NCBI GenBank assembly: GCA_033002965.1
Contig: JAURVB010014189.1
Span: 101,972 to 165,971 of the forward strand
Length of the DNA: 64,000 bases
Direction: 5' to 3'
Source: Piper betle
Taxonomy: Eukaryota > Streptophyta > Magnoliopsida > Piperales > Piperaceae
Part shown: positions 45,320 through 58,537 of the stretch, piece after piece
Numbering within the stretch: position 1 is the first letter of the stretch
How the letters are laid out: each line of letters begins with the position of its first letter
Translations under genes and position numbers: made by a program
Notes under the pieces: generated by a model
Told to the model about the DNA's origin: nothing
Database searches by the model: none
Seen by the model: the letters and a program-made list of their open reading frames with translations, nothing else

Positions 45320-47676
45320 ACACTATGGCATCACCAAGCCATACCCTTGGTGGTTGGGTGCTCCTTTTTTTATAAAAACTTCACCCTTTTCACTCCTTCC
45401 TCCTTCACTCCTTCCTCCTCACGTCAGGCAACCCCCTTCTCCTCCTCTTGGCTTCCATCTTCTTCCTTGGAGTTCCAAGCCTCATCCAAGCCTTCCTCGC
45501 CCCGTAGGGTGGTAGGTCAATAGACTTCCCCTAGCCACATTGAGGTAAAAATCTCTCCTTCACCCCTCTTTCTTAGTGTTTGCTTGCTGTTTTACATAAA
45601 TCTACTATTCTCGGTATTTTTATGATATTTTTTCCATGTAGATAAGGTTGTTAGGAGTTTGTAGGTCTTAAAATCATCATTTTTGTGATGTCTATAAAAA
45701 ATAGTTATGCATTTTTTAGCTTGTTATGGCCATGATCTTGCACTATTTTAGTATAAAATTTATATCTCATGATCTAATTAGAATTTTTGCATGCTACTTT
45801 CTTTGTTGTGTTTCTAACAGATAAATATATATCTTTTATGTTCACTATTCCATTTGATATAATGTGTTTGAACATGTATGAGCGCCAAACTTAGTAAAAG
45901 GTGACAGCTTTCTTGGTCCTTATGACCTGACCACCCATTTCCTCAATTTTTTCACCTTGTTGTAAGTCTTTGATGATAATCATCTTTTACATGTTTGTTT
46001 CTGTATCCCTTGGATCTCCTTAAAAATACCACACTAAAAAAGCCTAACATAAGTCACATACAAAATCCCTAACCATCGAATGTATATGTTGTAATTTTAG
46101 TATGCTTGGATGATATGTGTTTGTGTTGCTAGTTAAGACCCTAATGGATTTTTTAATTAAATATATAAAAATTATTGAATAACCCAATAATTATCTACTT
46201 CCATCATGTAAAATTTGGGTTTAATTAAAGTTCATTTATGTGGTTAGCTAGCTCATATTTTAGGAGTGTAGAAGAATGCAGGGTGTAATCCTAATTTTTT
46301 AGTTTCGATTGTAAAATCCATCAAGTCTAGTATGGGTGGTGAAATTTGCTGAAACTTTACCCAGAACCTAGGTTATCAATAGAGTCTCCACAAAATCTAA
46401 GACCTTTTAGAGGGATAGATAATATGGTAGAATTTTCCTTATCCACTTAGGTTCAGTTAGCTTTAGAAATCCCTTGTCAATGTCTTCCTTTCCCAACCCC
46501 ACTTATGCCCAATTACAAGGGATTTGGACTTATAATTTTACTGAGCTCAAACCCAAGGTGTTGGCTACTTGTGACCTTTCACCCAAGCACATTTGGGGTT
46601 CTTAAAGGCATGAACTAGCCTCGGGAAAATTGGTGCACAACTCAAAAATAATGTTCCCAACTCCTTAACCCGACCTTAGTGGGTTTTGCTTATCACGTTG
46701 GCCCATGGGCAAGCCCTTTGTAAAGTTTACATCACACCCTTAGAGTGTGAGGGCTCGTTAGTTTAAATTTCATCCCATTTGGATACTGTTTGGCCTGTCC
46801 AAAAAATTATCTGATTAAATCAATTTAATAAAAATTTAAGTTTGGATTTTTTCACTAAGTATATATACAACTTTAAACTTTAATTAAGGTTACCTAATAA
46901 GGTTTAATACTTTATTAAGAAATATAATTAAACTATGTGAATTTTCTAAGTCATGTGCGGAGGCTTTGTTTTGTTTTGTTTGCCGATGCAATCAGATAGT
47001 GAGTTTCATCTTCTTGTTAGGATATGCAGGGTGAACTCTTTGATTTAACACGACGAGTTCACTCATCCAGGTATGTAAGATTTTTCTATTTCATCTTTGT
47101 CAAACTCCATGAATGAGGTTTTTATCAAGTTTTAGATATAAGACGATGTCAGTGGTGTTTTATTGGATCTCTCCAATGTTGGGTTTTTTAATCGAGTTTT
47201 CTACAATTAAATAAAACTTTAAAATTAAGATACCAGAAATTATTATATATGCAAATCCTTACCCAAATCTACTATATGTATATGAAGGTTTTATTTTACG
47301 AATATGAGATTATTGTATGGGTAATATGAATTGCATTATTATTACCTTAAACCCTAAGGTAGTGCAATGTATGGGTATTACATAACGTAGTATATTTTTG
47401 AAATTTGTGACAATAACTTAACAACTATTCATTGACTTATGAATATCATGACGAGTGTTATAGAAAAGATATAAAAGATATAAGGGCGTAAGTTATGTAT
47501 TGTATGTATGTTTTGTCGAGTTAGTATGTCGGCTTATGTTATTTGTCTTTGCTTACAACCCTCTGAAATACTTTCTAAAGTTTCTAAATTTCCCATGGGT
47601 AATAAAGCATTCATTTGCCAACCATAGACGGTTGGTATTTATTTTTGAACTGGTGATTTTTTATTTGATTACTGAC

Positions 47677-47721
<45 letters not shown>

Positions 47722-47900
47722 AGTGAGAGCGTATGGATCTATGTCTCATGGCGATGGTGGTGGCGGGGGCCTTATGTTGTGTATTTTGTTATGTATTTAA
47801 TATCTTGAGACTGTATTATTATTATGCATGTACCCTGGACTTATACATTATGTGTGATTTTGGTATGAGTGTATGATATGATTGGGTTGCACGTGTATGC

Positions 47901-47933
<33 letters not shown>

Positions 47934-49448
47934 ACTATTGTGCGGGGTATTTAACTTTAGGGCAATGCTAATAATGTTTGCGAGGTGTTTAACCCTCAAA
48001 GTCCCGGAAGACAATGAGGAACATGTAAGGTATATGAAATATATTTAGTTGCAGTTGTGAGTGTGTGTTAGAGAAACATAGACCGAAAAAGCAAACAGTT
48101 TATACCGTGTAAAGAATCTATGCGAAGACCAAATGTTAAAATATGATGCCCTAGCACACGATGAGGCCTCTGTGATTTTAATTTACCTATGCGGGGTATG
48201 TGGAACTGATAACCACAACCCCGTGTTTACTTTATTGCACAATATTAGCATAGTGATTAAGATACCTAACTAAATCATTGAAATTAAGTATAAAAACAGA
48301 ACCATGCATCTGTATCTTTTAAGAACTCAATCTCTTAGTTGTATTAGGGGTGTTGACTTTATATAGATTGGAGTGATCATTATATTTTAAAGTCACTTAC
48401 TTAGCCGTAGGGAGGTGTTGCCTCTTCTGTAGCTCGAAATGTTCATTTAAAAGTCTTAAATCAAGATCATTCCTATGTAGTATGGTTAGCATGTATTATA
48501 TGAATTTGGTTCCTTAAGGTTGAAATTCACTTTCATAAAGTTTAAATGCTGTGGTTCAATGAATAACTTTCTAAATTATAACATTAAAATTTAGTCCATT
48601 TATTAGGCTAAATTAGGGTATTATAGAATGTGATAAAATGTTATAATCTTATAATATGAGATATGAAATTATAGTGTTTCCGATCTTACTTTCACATTGA
48701 ACTTGAGCTTGGCTAATAATATTATATGAGATGAGTTGTTAAAGTGACTAGTCATTTTATAACAAAACTTGCAAACTCATTTTCACACACCCCTTTGGAA
48801 TACGACTTACAACATATAGCATCAGCAATTGAGAACTACGGAGGAAGACAAAAAAATGGTGATAATTGCCTTCTACACCATTGATAGTAAGGCATTAGCT
48901 GAGATAATTGAGACAAAATAGTCTGATTAAAATCAACTAATGAAAATGAAAACTGCATGCACCTTCTTTTAACATTATACGCGACAAAGCAATCAACTAT
49001 TTGACATATCTTCGCGTACTTACTTTTCCACGTAGCTCTTATAGTGCCCTCCATATAAAAGTAGGTTACGTCGGGCATTGTTTTTAATTTTTGATCTTAG
49101 GAAACAAAATCCTAATTTAGAACGTCCACGACAACATTTTTAATATTAGGTAGAAGAAGAAAAAGAAGAAGGAAACAAATTAATCATCTTAGATGAAAAT
49201 TGTAGCAGGGCATTTGCAATATTTTGTCTGTTAATCCATACGTAAGAAGATAACTCAAGCTTATTCTCGATATATACATTTATGAAATATTCCAAGAGCA
49301 AAAGCTTTACCTTCGGAGTGTGCTACATGATGAATTCAATTTATAAACATTTTATCTATCGCCGAAAAGCAGGTTGAAATTGAATAATTAACTATTATAA
49401 ATATTAAACTGTAGTAATTAAAGTTATACGAGAGGCCTTAGTAATAAT
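45320..49448. other. intergenic, possible LTR relics, no gene
   Basis: TATAAAA at about 45372 is followed by a CT-rich leader-like stretch (45380-45560), reminiscent of an LTR promoter and leader, but no LTR ends were found. The rest to 49448 is AT-rich. A (TA)n run lies at 47680-47716 and a (ATT)n run at 47902-47933. The 102-codon frame over the TA repeat is an artefact. Confidence 0.4.
47680..47933. repeat. (TA)n and (ATT)n microsatellites
   Basis: A perfect TA run at about 47680-47716 and about ten ATT triplets at 47902-47933. Confidence 0.9.
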
Positions 49449-49521
49449 TCCGTTGTAGTCTAGTTGGTTAGGATACTCGGCTCTCACCCGAGAGACCCGG
49501 GTTCAAGTCCCGGCAACGGAA
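49449..49521 (+). tRNA. tRNA-Glu (CTC)
   Basis: A 73-base cloverleaf. The acceptor stem TCCGTTG pairs with CAACGGA, with discriminator A. The anticodon stem is CTCGG/CCGAG with loop CTCTCAC (anticodon CTC at 49483-49485). The T arm is CCGGG-TTCAAGT-CCCGG. A TTTTTT terminator follows at 49529-49534. No intron. It decodes GAG. Confidence 0.96.
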
Positions 49522-49716
49522 TTTGAGATTTTTTGGCATATATACACATTAACAGGGGCAGGTTGGTGTGCTTCTTTTTCTACATAAATCAAACGCGGCT
49601 CTCACCCGCGAGACTTGGGTTTCAAGTCCCGGCAACGGAATTTGAGATTTTTTGGCACACATACAAATTAACCGGGGGCAGGTTGGTGTGCTTCTTTTTT
49701 CTACATAAATCAAACG
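49478..49716 (+). repeat. tandem duplication including the 3' half of tRNA-Glu
   Basis: Unit 1 (49478-49595, 118 bp) begins inside the tRNA anticodon stem and runs through the terminator and flank. Unit 2 (49596-49716, 121 bp) repeats it with a few differences. The second tRNA half (49596-49640) keeps the anticodon loop, T arm and acceptor 3' strand but has no D arm or 5' acceptor strand. It also keeps its own T-run. Confidence 0.92.
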
Positions 49717-49721
49717 TGATG

Positions 49722-50606
49722 CAGAAAGCGAATTCAACTCATACGTGAAAAACATGTGATAATGCACCGTGGAAAAATTGCAAAGGTGGACCTTTTTTCC
49801 TTTCTTTTTCGCGGAACACAATTAGAGAAGAGAGACCGACTTTTGAAGCGAACCTGACCTTGTGAACCACTTTCCAAAGTGTGGTTAACGAGAAACATGA
49901 TTTATTAATTCTAAAAAAGAAAAGAAAAAAAAATCAATTACCAAATTTAAATATGAAAAAGGCTTAAATCCGTTAAAACGTTTGCTTAGTTTGATTTTTA
50001 TACAGATAATATTCTATTTTATTTTTAGCTTACTGCATTAATTCTATGTTTTCCCGGAACTGAACATGATACTAATTGCCTCTAATTGGCAGACTTCAAT
50101 TTTCTTCTAACATTAAATAAAAACGATTAATTCTACCTGCAGGCTTGTGATTTACCAACCTGTCATATAATGAATCAATTTCATTGGGAAATTTCCCGGC
50201 CAATCACATAAACTATGTAAGGTGACAATCGCACGAAACCCAAATTCAAAAGTTTCCCAGTATTCTTATAAAAAAAAGTTTCCCAGTATGTTTGAAAAAA
50301 ATAAAATAAAATAAAGAAAGTTGCAATCGCAAGGTGCCTTGTTGACCGGTTAACTGTTAAAAAAAGACATGACGATAGTTGCCATCGTTTTACGTTTTAT
50401 GATAAGGTTCAATCTATATAAATTTTGTAGTTTGCCAAAAAAATCAGATCATTGGACGGATCTGAGTGTACGAGCCTTTTTAAGTTTTTTATTTCATAAA
50501 CATACCAAGACAATCCAGTACCAGTAAAAGCAAACAGATGTGCAAGTTGATTGAGCATGAGCGCACAATCAAATTAATCTAAACGATTCATTGATATGTA
50601 AAAGCA
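49722..50606. other. intergenic, no gene
   Basis: AT-rich with A-runs; nothing recognised. Confidence 0.4.
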
Positions 50607-52729
50607 TCATTCCTTCTTGCTAAGCAGGAAAGGGCATGCCCGAGTTGAGGCCTGACCTTCGTTGGGGTGATGGTCAGAATCCGAGAGGGGCTGCCCCTTG
50701 AGGAGACCTCCGAAGAGCTCAGCTGGGTCGTAATATATCTCCACTTCTTCCACCCTCAGAGCTTCATCAACCTTAGTTAAACAAGACAAGTCCTATTGTT
50801 ACATATCATGCTAAATCAAATAACGCTAACATTAATTTAACAAGATGAGAGTAATTATCTAGCTACAAATCGTTGGTTAATTGCACACGTTTACGTACAT
50901 ATGTAGCTCTTTCATATCATGAAGCCCCAATAGAAACGAGATTAAAAACAAAAAGGAATCTCCATATATAAAATTAATGTTCTTTTCCTCGATACATAAA
51001 ATTCATGTTCAGATCTACAACACCTTTACAAGAATCTTCTACTAACAAACAAGAGGGGGCATTTGAATACACAAGTGCAGGGCAGGTGTCATCCAACTAC
51101 ATGATAAGTAACAAATACAACAATAATAATGCAGCAAATCACCAAACCACGCCACAGATTATGAAAGAAATCTCATTAGTCGTTCCATTTATTCATTATA
51201 AATGTACAAGTATAGTTTTTTTAGAAAATATAATGTCACAAAATATTTAATTTGTATTTTTTCATAATATTGTGATTTTAAATTATCAAGACTTAAACTC
51301 TATGAAAAAATACAACTATATCAATTTTTTTATTTCGTAATATTTAAATGAGATGCTCAATATTTTAAATATTTTTCTTTTATAAAAAAGTCATGCACAA
51401 ATCATCTTTGAATTGAACATCGCAAACTATAGACTGAAATGAGCTAGTCAAAGAGGTAGGTGAATAAGCATAAGAACCTTAAGAGTGGCAACTCCGGTGA
51501 ACTCGACCTTGTCGCCGGTGGCGGCATGGCCCCTGAAGGAGCCTTCCATGTAACCCCAGTGCCGGAATTTGAAGGCAATATCGGGTGGGCCGGAGTAGAC
51601 TTTGACGACCTCCCATGCAAACCCACGAGGGAAGGCTGCTCTAAATATGTCATGAGAGGACTCGAAGCTCTCCTCATCCGCTTTGTAGTATTTGAACTCC
51701 TCTGGTAATGAGATCTGCAACAATGCGTTGTAGCTTCCCAATTTGAGAGTCTCTTCCCCTGACAGTGCTTCTCTCCCTGCACCGCACCAATCAACGTGAT
51801 GATCATCTTGTGCATTATGGAGTGCGTGATCGACCTTTTTTTATATATTAATACGATCCACAAGTTTCTATTTTCTAGATAGTTTTTTTAAGTTCAAACT
51901 GGCGATACAGAGCCGAAAACAAACAGGGGACTAGATATCCTTCCTCGTGCAACCTTTTTAAGAAGACTAAATAAGATAAAATTTACAATCTTTATTATTG
52001 TACATATATGATGATTATTGGATGTATCACGAAATAATTGTTCATTGAAAAATATAAATATATGAAGTTGCGTTCGAAGAAATCCAGTGATTTACAACTA
52101 GCCAGAACGCAAGACATGGTGACCATGCAAGAATTGATTCCCGCGCTAGAATTATAAAAAAAGAAAAAAAAGAGATTTGATTCGGGTCCAACTCGATTCA
52201 AATATCCAAGGAAGGAAGAGGCGAGATAGATAGAGAGAAAGAGAGAGTCGGGAGGAAAATAGAGTAAGATCAGGGAGTAAACCATTAACAAAGAACTTGA
52301 ACTTGTCAGGATTGATGGTCTTGAAATCCTGCAGGCGTGTCTTGTGGGAGAGCTCCATCTCCCATGTCTTGATGGCGTTCTGCACAGTTTCTTCTAGAGA
52401 CCCTTTCGGCCATTCCTGCAATTTTCACACCAATCAACAGAAATCACCCTTAAAAAAACCATCACAAAGAGCAAAAAAAGACAAAGAAAGAACTGCTTTT
52501 CCTTTTTTGTTTTTTTTGAAGGAACTACTTCTAATCTAGCTATTTGCTAACTTTTGACATATACGCATACCTTGGTCCTTCCCTCTTCAAAAATTTGATT
52601 GACGAGATCATAGGTAGGCGGCCCTCCATGCCTCCACTGAGTATCCTTTTCTCCTTCACCATACATAAAAGTTCTATACTTGTCTGCAACAACGTCGATA
52701 TCACCAACTGAAACTCCTTTCTGGGTCAT
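50607..52729 (-). CDS. pathogen-related protein (barley PRP-like)
   Basis: Exons on the minus strand: 52729-52571, 52415-52283, 51776-51478, 50771-50607, all GT-AG and in phase; 251 residues. Motifs match the plant pathogen-related protein family. They include DKYRTFMYGEGEKDTQWRHG, the stretch WPKGSLEETVQNAIKTWEME, the stretch FPRGFAWEVVKVYSGPPDI, KFRHWGYMEGSFRGHA, and IYYDPAELFGGLLKG. Barley PRP has about 235 residues. The family has an NTF2/SnoaL-like fold, no signal peptide and unknown ligand; some members are induced by pathogens. The C-terminal tail after GGLLKG (about 30 residues, hydrophilic) is longer than usual. The open frame is undamaged. A long intron 3 (51477-50772) separates the last exon. 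Confidence 0.93.
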
Positions 52730-52917
52730 CTTCTCTCAAATCTACCAAATGAATACCATTACCTCCAAGAAAGTTGAATGCTATATATATATATATATGA
52801 GACATAAAAGTCAAGGAAAAGGATGTGATATACATTTCTAGTGGCGGTCACTTGATCTCCGTAGATAAGTAACGGATGGTAAAAGTAGAACTTCTAGACA
52901 GGTGGTGGTCCACATTA

Positions 52918-54656
52918 TAGGGGTGGGCATCGGTCGGACGGACGTCGGACGAGATATTGTCCGCGTTTGTCCGAAATTTTATCGGACAAAACTTGTCCGA
53001 CCGAGTTAATGTCCGACTTGTCCGTCGGGCCCGAACAATGTCCGTGGACGGTCCGAAATCAAAACCAAAATTTCTAAAACCCTAACCTAGATACACTGTT
53101 CATAGGGCGCCGCCGCCGTCGCCGCAGCATCCTGCCGCCGCCCTCCGCCGCCGCCTCTTGCCGCCGCCCTCCGCCGCCGCCTCTTGCCGCCGCTCCGCCG
53201 CCGCCCTGCTCGTCGTCTCTGCCGCCCTGCGCGCCGTCGCCTCTGCCGCCCTGCTCGTCGCCTCCGCCGCCCTGTGCGTCGCCGCCGCCGCCCTGCTCAT
53301 CGCCCCGCTGCCTCCGCCGGCCTCTGGGTGCAGCGAAACCCCTCCGCCGCCCTGCTCGTCGCCTCTGCCGCCCTGCTCGTCGCCTCTGCCACCCTGCTCG
53401 TCGCCTCCGCCGTCCTGCGCGCCGTCGCCACAGCCCTGCTCGTCGCCCCGCTGCCTCCGCCGGTCTCTGCGCGCAGCGAAACCCCTCCGCCGCGCCTGCC
53501 TCCGCCCTCCGCCTGCCCGCCCGCCCTCAGACGCCCCTGCCTCCGCCGCCCGCCGCCGCCGCCAGCGCCTGCCACCGGCGTCGCGGTGACTCGTCGGTGG
53601 CTGGTGGTGGTCGAGATGTCACGGCGACGGTACGGCTGGGCGGGGCGGCGTCGATCGGTGGCGGGATGGCGGCGGCGACGACGCTAGGGTTTGGGGGGTT
53701 TTGGGGGAGAAGATGATCGGTGGCAAACTCGTAAATAAGACTTGACTCGATACCGGCACGAGTCAACAATAATACCTAACTCAGAATAAAATCTTCAAAA
53801 AAATCCAAAAATATCAGGAAAAATCCCATAAAATAAAATAAAGACCACAACATCTAAATGATGTATAACTAATAATTCTACCCTATAAGACGTCTTAATG
53901 TATTATTTGGCCTAAAATAATTCTATTTGACTCAAAAATAACGGTCGAATCGATCGGTTCGGACTATAAATCCCTAACTTAGGACACGGGTTTTATAGAG
54001 GGAATTGAAAGTTATGAAACTATTTATTTATGGAAAAATATTGAAGAGAAATGTCTTAATTTCAAAATGAAGAAGACAAAAAACATGAATAATTAATTTT
54101 TTTGTATTTTTTCATTTGGGTGAGTTATATTGGATGAAGAATTAACTATTAAAATATTTTATCTTTGAAGTATATGTAATATTAGAGTATATTTTGATGT
54201 CAATGATTATTTTAAAGTTTTTATACATTGACTATTTTTTGTTTGACTTTAAAAATTGAGAACATGCTAATTAAATTATAAGTGGTTTGATATAATTATT
54301 AATATGAAGGTATAGCTCTAAATTCTTAAATGTAAGAATGACTTTTATCTTTTTTCTATGTATGTCATTTTTTGTTATTTTAAATATTAAATATCAAATT
54401 TTATGTATAAACTTAATAAATTTTATTGTATATTATATTTTAAAATTTTCATAAATTATAATATTAGTTTTACAAATATTGAAGATATTATATTATTGAT
54501 ATAAAATATCGGACACTCGGTCGGTCGTTCGGTCGGACAAAGAAATGTCCATGCTTGGTTTGTTTTAATTCGGTCAGATTCGGTCGGTCAAATTCGGTCG
54601 GACATACTTCGGACTTCGGTCGGACGGACAAATTTGGACGTCCACGCCCACCCCTA
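52918..54656. mobile_element. hAT-like non-autonomous element with LTR-derived core
   Basis: Perfect terminal inverted repeats TAGGGGTGGGC (52918) and GCCCACCCCTA (ending 54656) enclose 1739 bp. Subterminal regions are packed with GTCGGAC/TCGGTCGG repeats. The core (53100-53690) is GC-rich with GCCGCC runs, and 53630-53996 aligns with the gypsy LTR at 63208-63783 (GGGCGGCGTCGATCGG, CGTAAATAAGACTTGACTCG, GACCG..CGGTTC, GGGTTTTA). No transposase. Flanking 8-mers GTCCACAT and GTCGACAA give a weak target-duplication candidate. Ala/Pro/Arg-rich open frames inside are composition artefacts. Confidence 0.8.
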
Positions 54657-55749
54657 GTCGACAACCGAATGTGACTGCCATTTCTAAATTGGATGCTTGC
54701 ACTTTATAAGAGGAGTTACACTTGACATATATATTGGAAAAGGGCGACTGCTTTTAATCGACACAGTTGTGGATAGAAATGGTTCTCGCCGACAAAATTT
54801 ATTTGTCCTAATAGTTCACGGTTAAAATACTTCCAGTAAAGTTGCCCGGGTCTTGTGAAGAATTTTTTTAAAAAAAAGAAAAATTATTTTTAACGCAAAA
54901 ATATGATAATATGGTTTTATCAGTAGTTTGCTATTTCCCCTCACAACTCCCATCAAAACTCAACTGCAATTTGGGCTATAAAAAAATTCTCAATTGCGAA
55001 TGCCCGTCGTACTGGGATGTATTAGGACCCAGGTAGAGATGTTTTCTGTATGGAGATTGCTTTCATAAAACACGATTTGATTAAACTTGTGAGAAAACAA
55101 ATGGTTTGGTTAAGAGTCATAAATCAGGCCTGACTTCGAATACCGTCAGTCCCTCTGTTACATCTACATACCGGATACTTGGAAGATAATAGTGCTTCAT
55201 AGGACCCATTCTAAATATTCATGTTGCTAAAAGGATTGGACAACTCATAGGATATTTGATTGATCAGATCAGGTGAAAGCGATTGGTACAATCTATTCAC
55301 GATCAATGCCAAAATGTTTATGATATCATAGTCTCCAAATGTAAACGGCATATTTTTGAAGTTTTAATAAGGCATTTCATCGTCGGCCAGACGCTTCCCA
55401 ATGAAGAAAGATTGTAACAATGACTTCCACGGAATCTCTGTAATTATAAAATGCATACAAGCGCTCACTTTGGATATAATACAAAATGCCAAGCCTACAG
55501 ATCGTCGTCTGAAGTGATAAATTAAGGCATTCTGAACACATCAACATATCCGTGTGACCTCGGCCAATCCGTCATTTGGAAGTGTCGTCTGGCACCAATT
55601 TCACATAATTTAAACACAAATATATACTGAACTTTACCCAACAAGTTCAAACTATGAAATTCAACAAAACCAACTTTTTTCTGTAATATGTTATCGAGGT
55701 ACATGAAATTTCATGCGGCAATTATCCACACCAATCTCAAATCACCCAG
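54657..55749. other. intergenic and 3' flank of the RING-CH gene
   Basis: No gene recognised. Bases up to about 300 left of 55750 are probably the 3' UTR of the minus-strand RING-CH gene. Confidence 0.4.
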
Positions 55750-57748
55750 TCAGAACATACTTACTCGGAAGAACCATGGAAGTACAAAAGTTATCACCAG
55801 GCAAGCCATCAAGAAATTACAGAATGGGTGGCCACGCCAACAGCTTGTCTCTGGAGTGTTGTTGGCCCCTGTGTTAGCATCCGCTGCCCTCCTCTCGATC
55901 CATTCTTGAACAACTCCACGTTCTATCACACCAGTAACATTAACAGCTATCTCGCTGCATATTTCACAAAACCTGCATTAACAAATTACAAGTTGACCTT
56001 TTAGTAATATCTCCCACAAAGCCGGAGCGATTAACCAGCCGTAACAATTGACCGAAACAGAGGGCCCACGTTTTAACATTGTTTGAACTAATTTTGATGA
56101 GGCTTTTGTACTTCAAACAGTGAAGAGGCAAAGAGCTTTTCCCCCTTAATCACAAGAAACATTTGGTAAAAAAAAGGCTTCAAATTTAGTTCTTTCCATA
56201 AAGATTGCAAGCAGAGTTAAAGAAACTCCTTCATACATATCAAACTGAGAAGGAATACTAGTATAAATATCAACATTCATGAAATTCTAAAACAAATTCT
56301 GGCAAAGAAAAGAGAAGAAGACATATTGTGTATAGCAGCATATTAATATACCTTATGATAACACTTATCCCTTGTCAGAAATAAAAAATGGAAGGCATAA
56401 ATTGCATGATAGATAAAAACAAAAAAGAAGAGAAAAAATATAATGTTGACATAAAAAAGACAAGTTACTTCAACCTGCAAGATGTGTGAATATTTCTCTT
56501 CACAGTAAAAACCATCCCATCTCAAAATCAGAACAATCTTTAGCATAATTTTCTCAAGAGAATGAATAATCTGACATAAGTACCACATCTTCAACAAAAA
56601 ATTTATAGAAAATGCTCGTGAAACATAAAAAAATTCTAGGATTTTAATATCCATCTCTAACAAGCGGACCAAAAATCTGTATACTCAATGGTGGAGGCTC
56701 AATTAACCACAATGAAGTGCGTCAATAACGAGTGGGCAGGATTGAAAGAAGTGGTGCTCTTGTTGAACCGATTCTCCTCTCCAAAGAAGAACTTATGATG
56801 TATCGTGCAAGCTTTACAGTATTTGAACCTCACAAATATGCAAATATCGAAACTTTGTGTATCATTCAAATCTTAGACACATTGGAATTAATATAGTTCA
56901 AGAATCATCAAGTCCTAGACGTATATTGGAATTAACACAGTTCAACCATCTCCCCAGAACTACACTCCGAAGTTTGTTTATGTTTTTGTACTGAAATTCA
57001 CCAATTATAGCTACTAGTGCAGACAAAAGTTCACATATAGAAGAAATTAATACGCATACACACTCATAACAACCTGATCAGCACAAAATGAGTTGACATC
57101 AAGATGGACAAAGTTAACTCTGCCATTCAGTAGACTATTTGGAGATTGACAACCATAATCACATTACCCTAGAAAAATATGAACCTTTATTTTATCACTG
57201 ATAAATACTAATATCACAAAACACGAAGTAAAATGAAGTTTAAGGCAATGCATGAAAAAACTAAACGGTATACAATCCTTATTACGAGCTAAGACGAAGA
57301 AAATATACCTATCACCCTTCAGTTTAAACCAGGCCTCGGCGCACTGGCGATGGGCGACACCCAATTCCCCCTTACAGCAACAACCAAGTTGAATTAGCTG
57401 ATTCAGCTCTGTATCCCCCAATTCAAGGTCAGGCTCTAAATGACAAATCCGGCAAGCCTTCTCCCCTTCCCACTTCTCACCACCCTTGCTAACAGCCCCA
57501 CCATTAACAACACTAGCCTCTTGCAAAGCATCAACCCCATCTACCTTGCCCTCAACAACTGCCAACTTCGTCTCCACCGCCACCACAACCTGGCTCACCC
57601 TCGAAACCTCGACCTTATCATCCTCACCATTCGACGAATTCTCACCACCTTCAACTTTTGAAGAAGAAGCATCAATCACCGTTTCATAAACCGCTAAATT
57701 TGATGAATTTCCACACGTCTCCCTCCCACAACCTTCCTCAACACCCAT
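55750..57748 (-). CDS. RING-CH (RINGv/MARCH-type) membrane E3 ubiquitin ligase
   Basis: Exon 1, 57748-57309, and exon 2, 55972-55750, are joined over a 1336-bp GT-AG intron; about 220 residues. An acidic Ser/Val-rich N-terminus is followed by the RING-CH finger: ACRICHLEP, then GCCCKGELGVAHRQCAEAWF, and across the junction GDR-FCEICSEIAVNVTG, giving C4HC3 spacing. A hydrophobic segment near the C-terminus (FCNFLMACLVITFVLPWFF) is a likely membrane anchor. Such proteins ubiquitinate membrane cargo. The start is the ATG at 57748: an earlier in-frame candidate at 57763 is GTG. A GTAAGT after PWFFR looks like a donor, but family members end a few codons later, as here (VSMF, stop 55750-55752). 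A leader intron probably ends near 57797 (TTATGCAG). Confidence 0.88.
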
Positions 57749-58432
57749 TCGGATCGATTTCACGACATGATCAGAATTGCATCAAAAAAGGCAACCTGCA
57801 TAATAAAAACAGCACAAAGATTCCAACTTTATCATCACAAATGGCAAGCATTATGAATTGATCTGAGATTACGAACAGTTCCAACCTTCGAATTTGAACA
57901 CAAATGCCGACCGGTGACGAAAGCCCCGGAAATCCTCCCCGAAAAACCGGGTTGAGAAACCAAGGGACGAAGACGGCGGTGAACAGGAGGTCGAACGGGT
58001 AAGGCTCCGCCGCGCCGACGGAAGGTGCGGTGTCCGGCGTTGCCGGCGGCGCCTTTGGTTGTCGAAGACGAATCCTTTTCGGGATTTACTCTTTTGACCC
58101 TTATATACAAAAGAATGTTTTGTGGGGCCGATGTATTAAACATAAAATTATTGAATTTTCTGGTGAAATACAATAATGTACAATTCACCCAAAAAATTTT
58201 CCGGTTATTTGAAGATTATGCATTCCTTAAAAAAATTATGCATTTTAGCTCCTTCAAGTGAATATTAATTCATAATTGGTAAATATTTCGAAGTAAATTA
58301 TATGAGTAATTTTTGTCTTACTTTTGTCATTATAAAATTACCGTCATGATTAAACTCTTTGGCATCTGTTCATTCAAAGTTAAAGTGGTTTTTCTTTTGT
58401 TTTTTTTAAATGGTATTTTAATTTTTGTATTT
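57749..58432. other. leader exon and promoter side of the RING-CH gene
   Basis: Bases 57850-58100 are less AT-rich and likely hold the 5' untranslated exon of the minus-strand RING-CH gene. The divergent region beyond 58100 is AT-rich, with no further gene. Confidence 0.4.
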
Positions 58433-58537
58433 TAGTTAATTAAATTTCATAACCATTTATAATTAGAACTGATTATTGATGGACTATTAGTTAATTAAAT
58501 TTCATAACCATTTATAATTAGAACTGATTATTGATGG
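58433..58537. repeat. direct tandem duplication, 55-bp period
   Basis: TAGTTAATTAAATTTCATAA begins both copies (58433 and 58488). The copies stay nearly identical through ACTGATTATTGATGG. Confidence 0.9.

Noticed and set aside
47500..47808. 102-codon frame ending in Ile-Tyr repeat and Trp-rich tail
   Set aside because: Runs through a TA repeat; no homology or splice context.
53100..53690. Ala/Pro/Arg-rich frames up to 167 codons
   Set aside because: (GCC)n-type low complexity inside a transposable element.
57440..57861. Plus-strand frames of about 70 codons
   Set aside because: Antisense shadows of the RING-CH first exon and leader.
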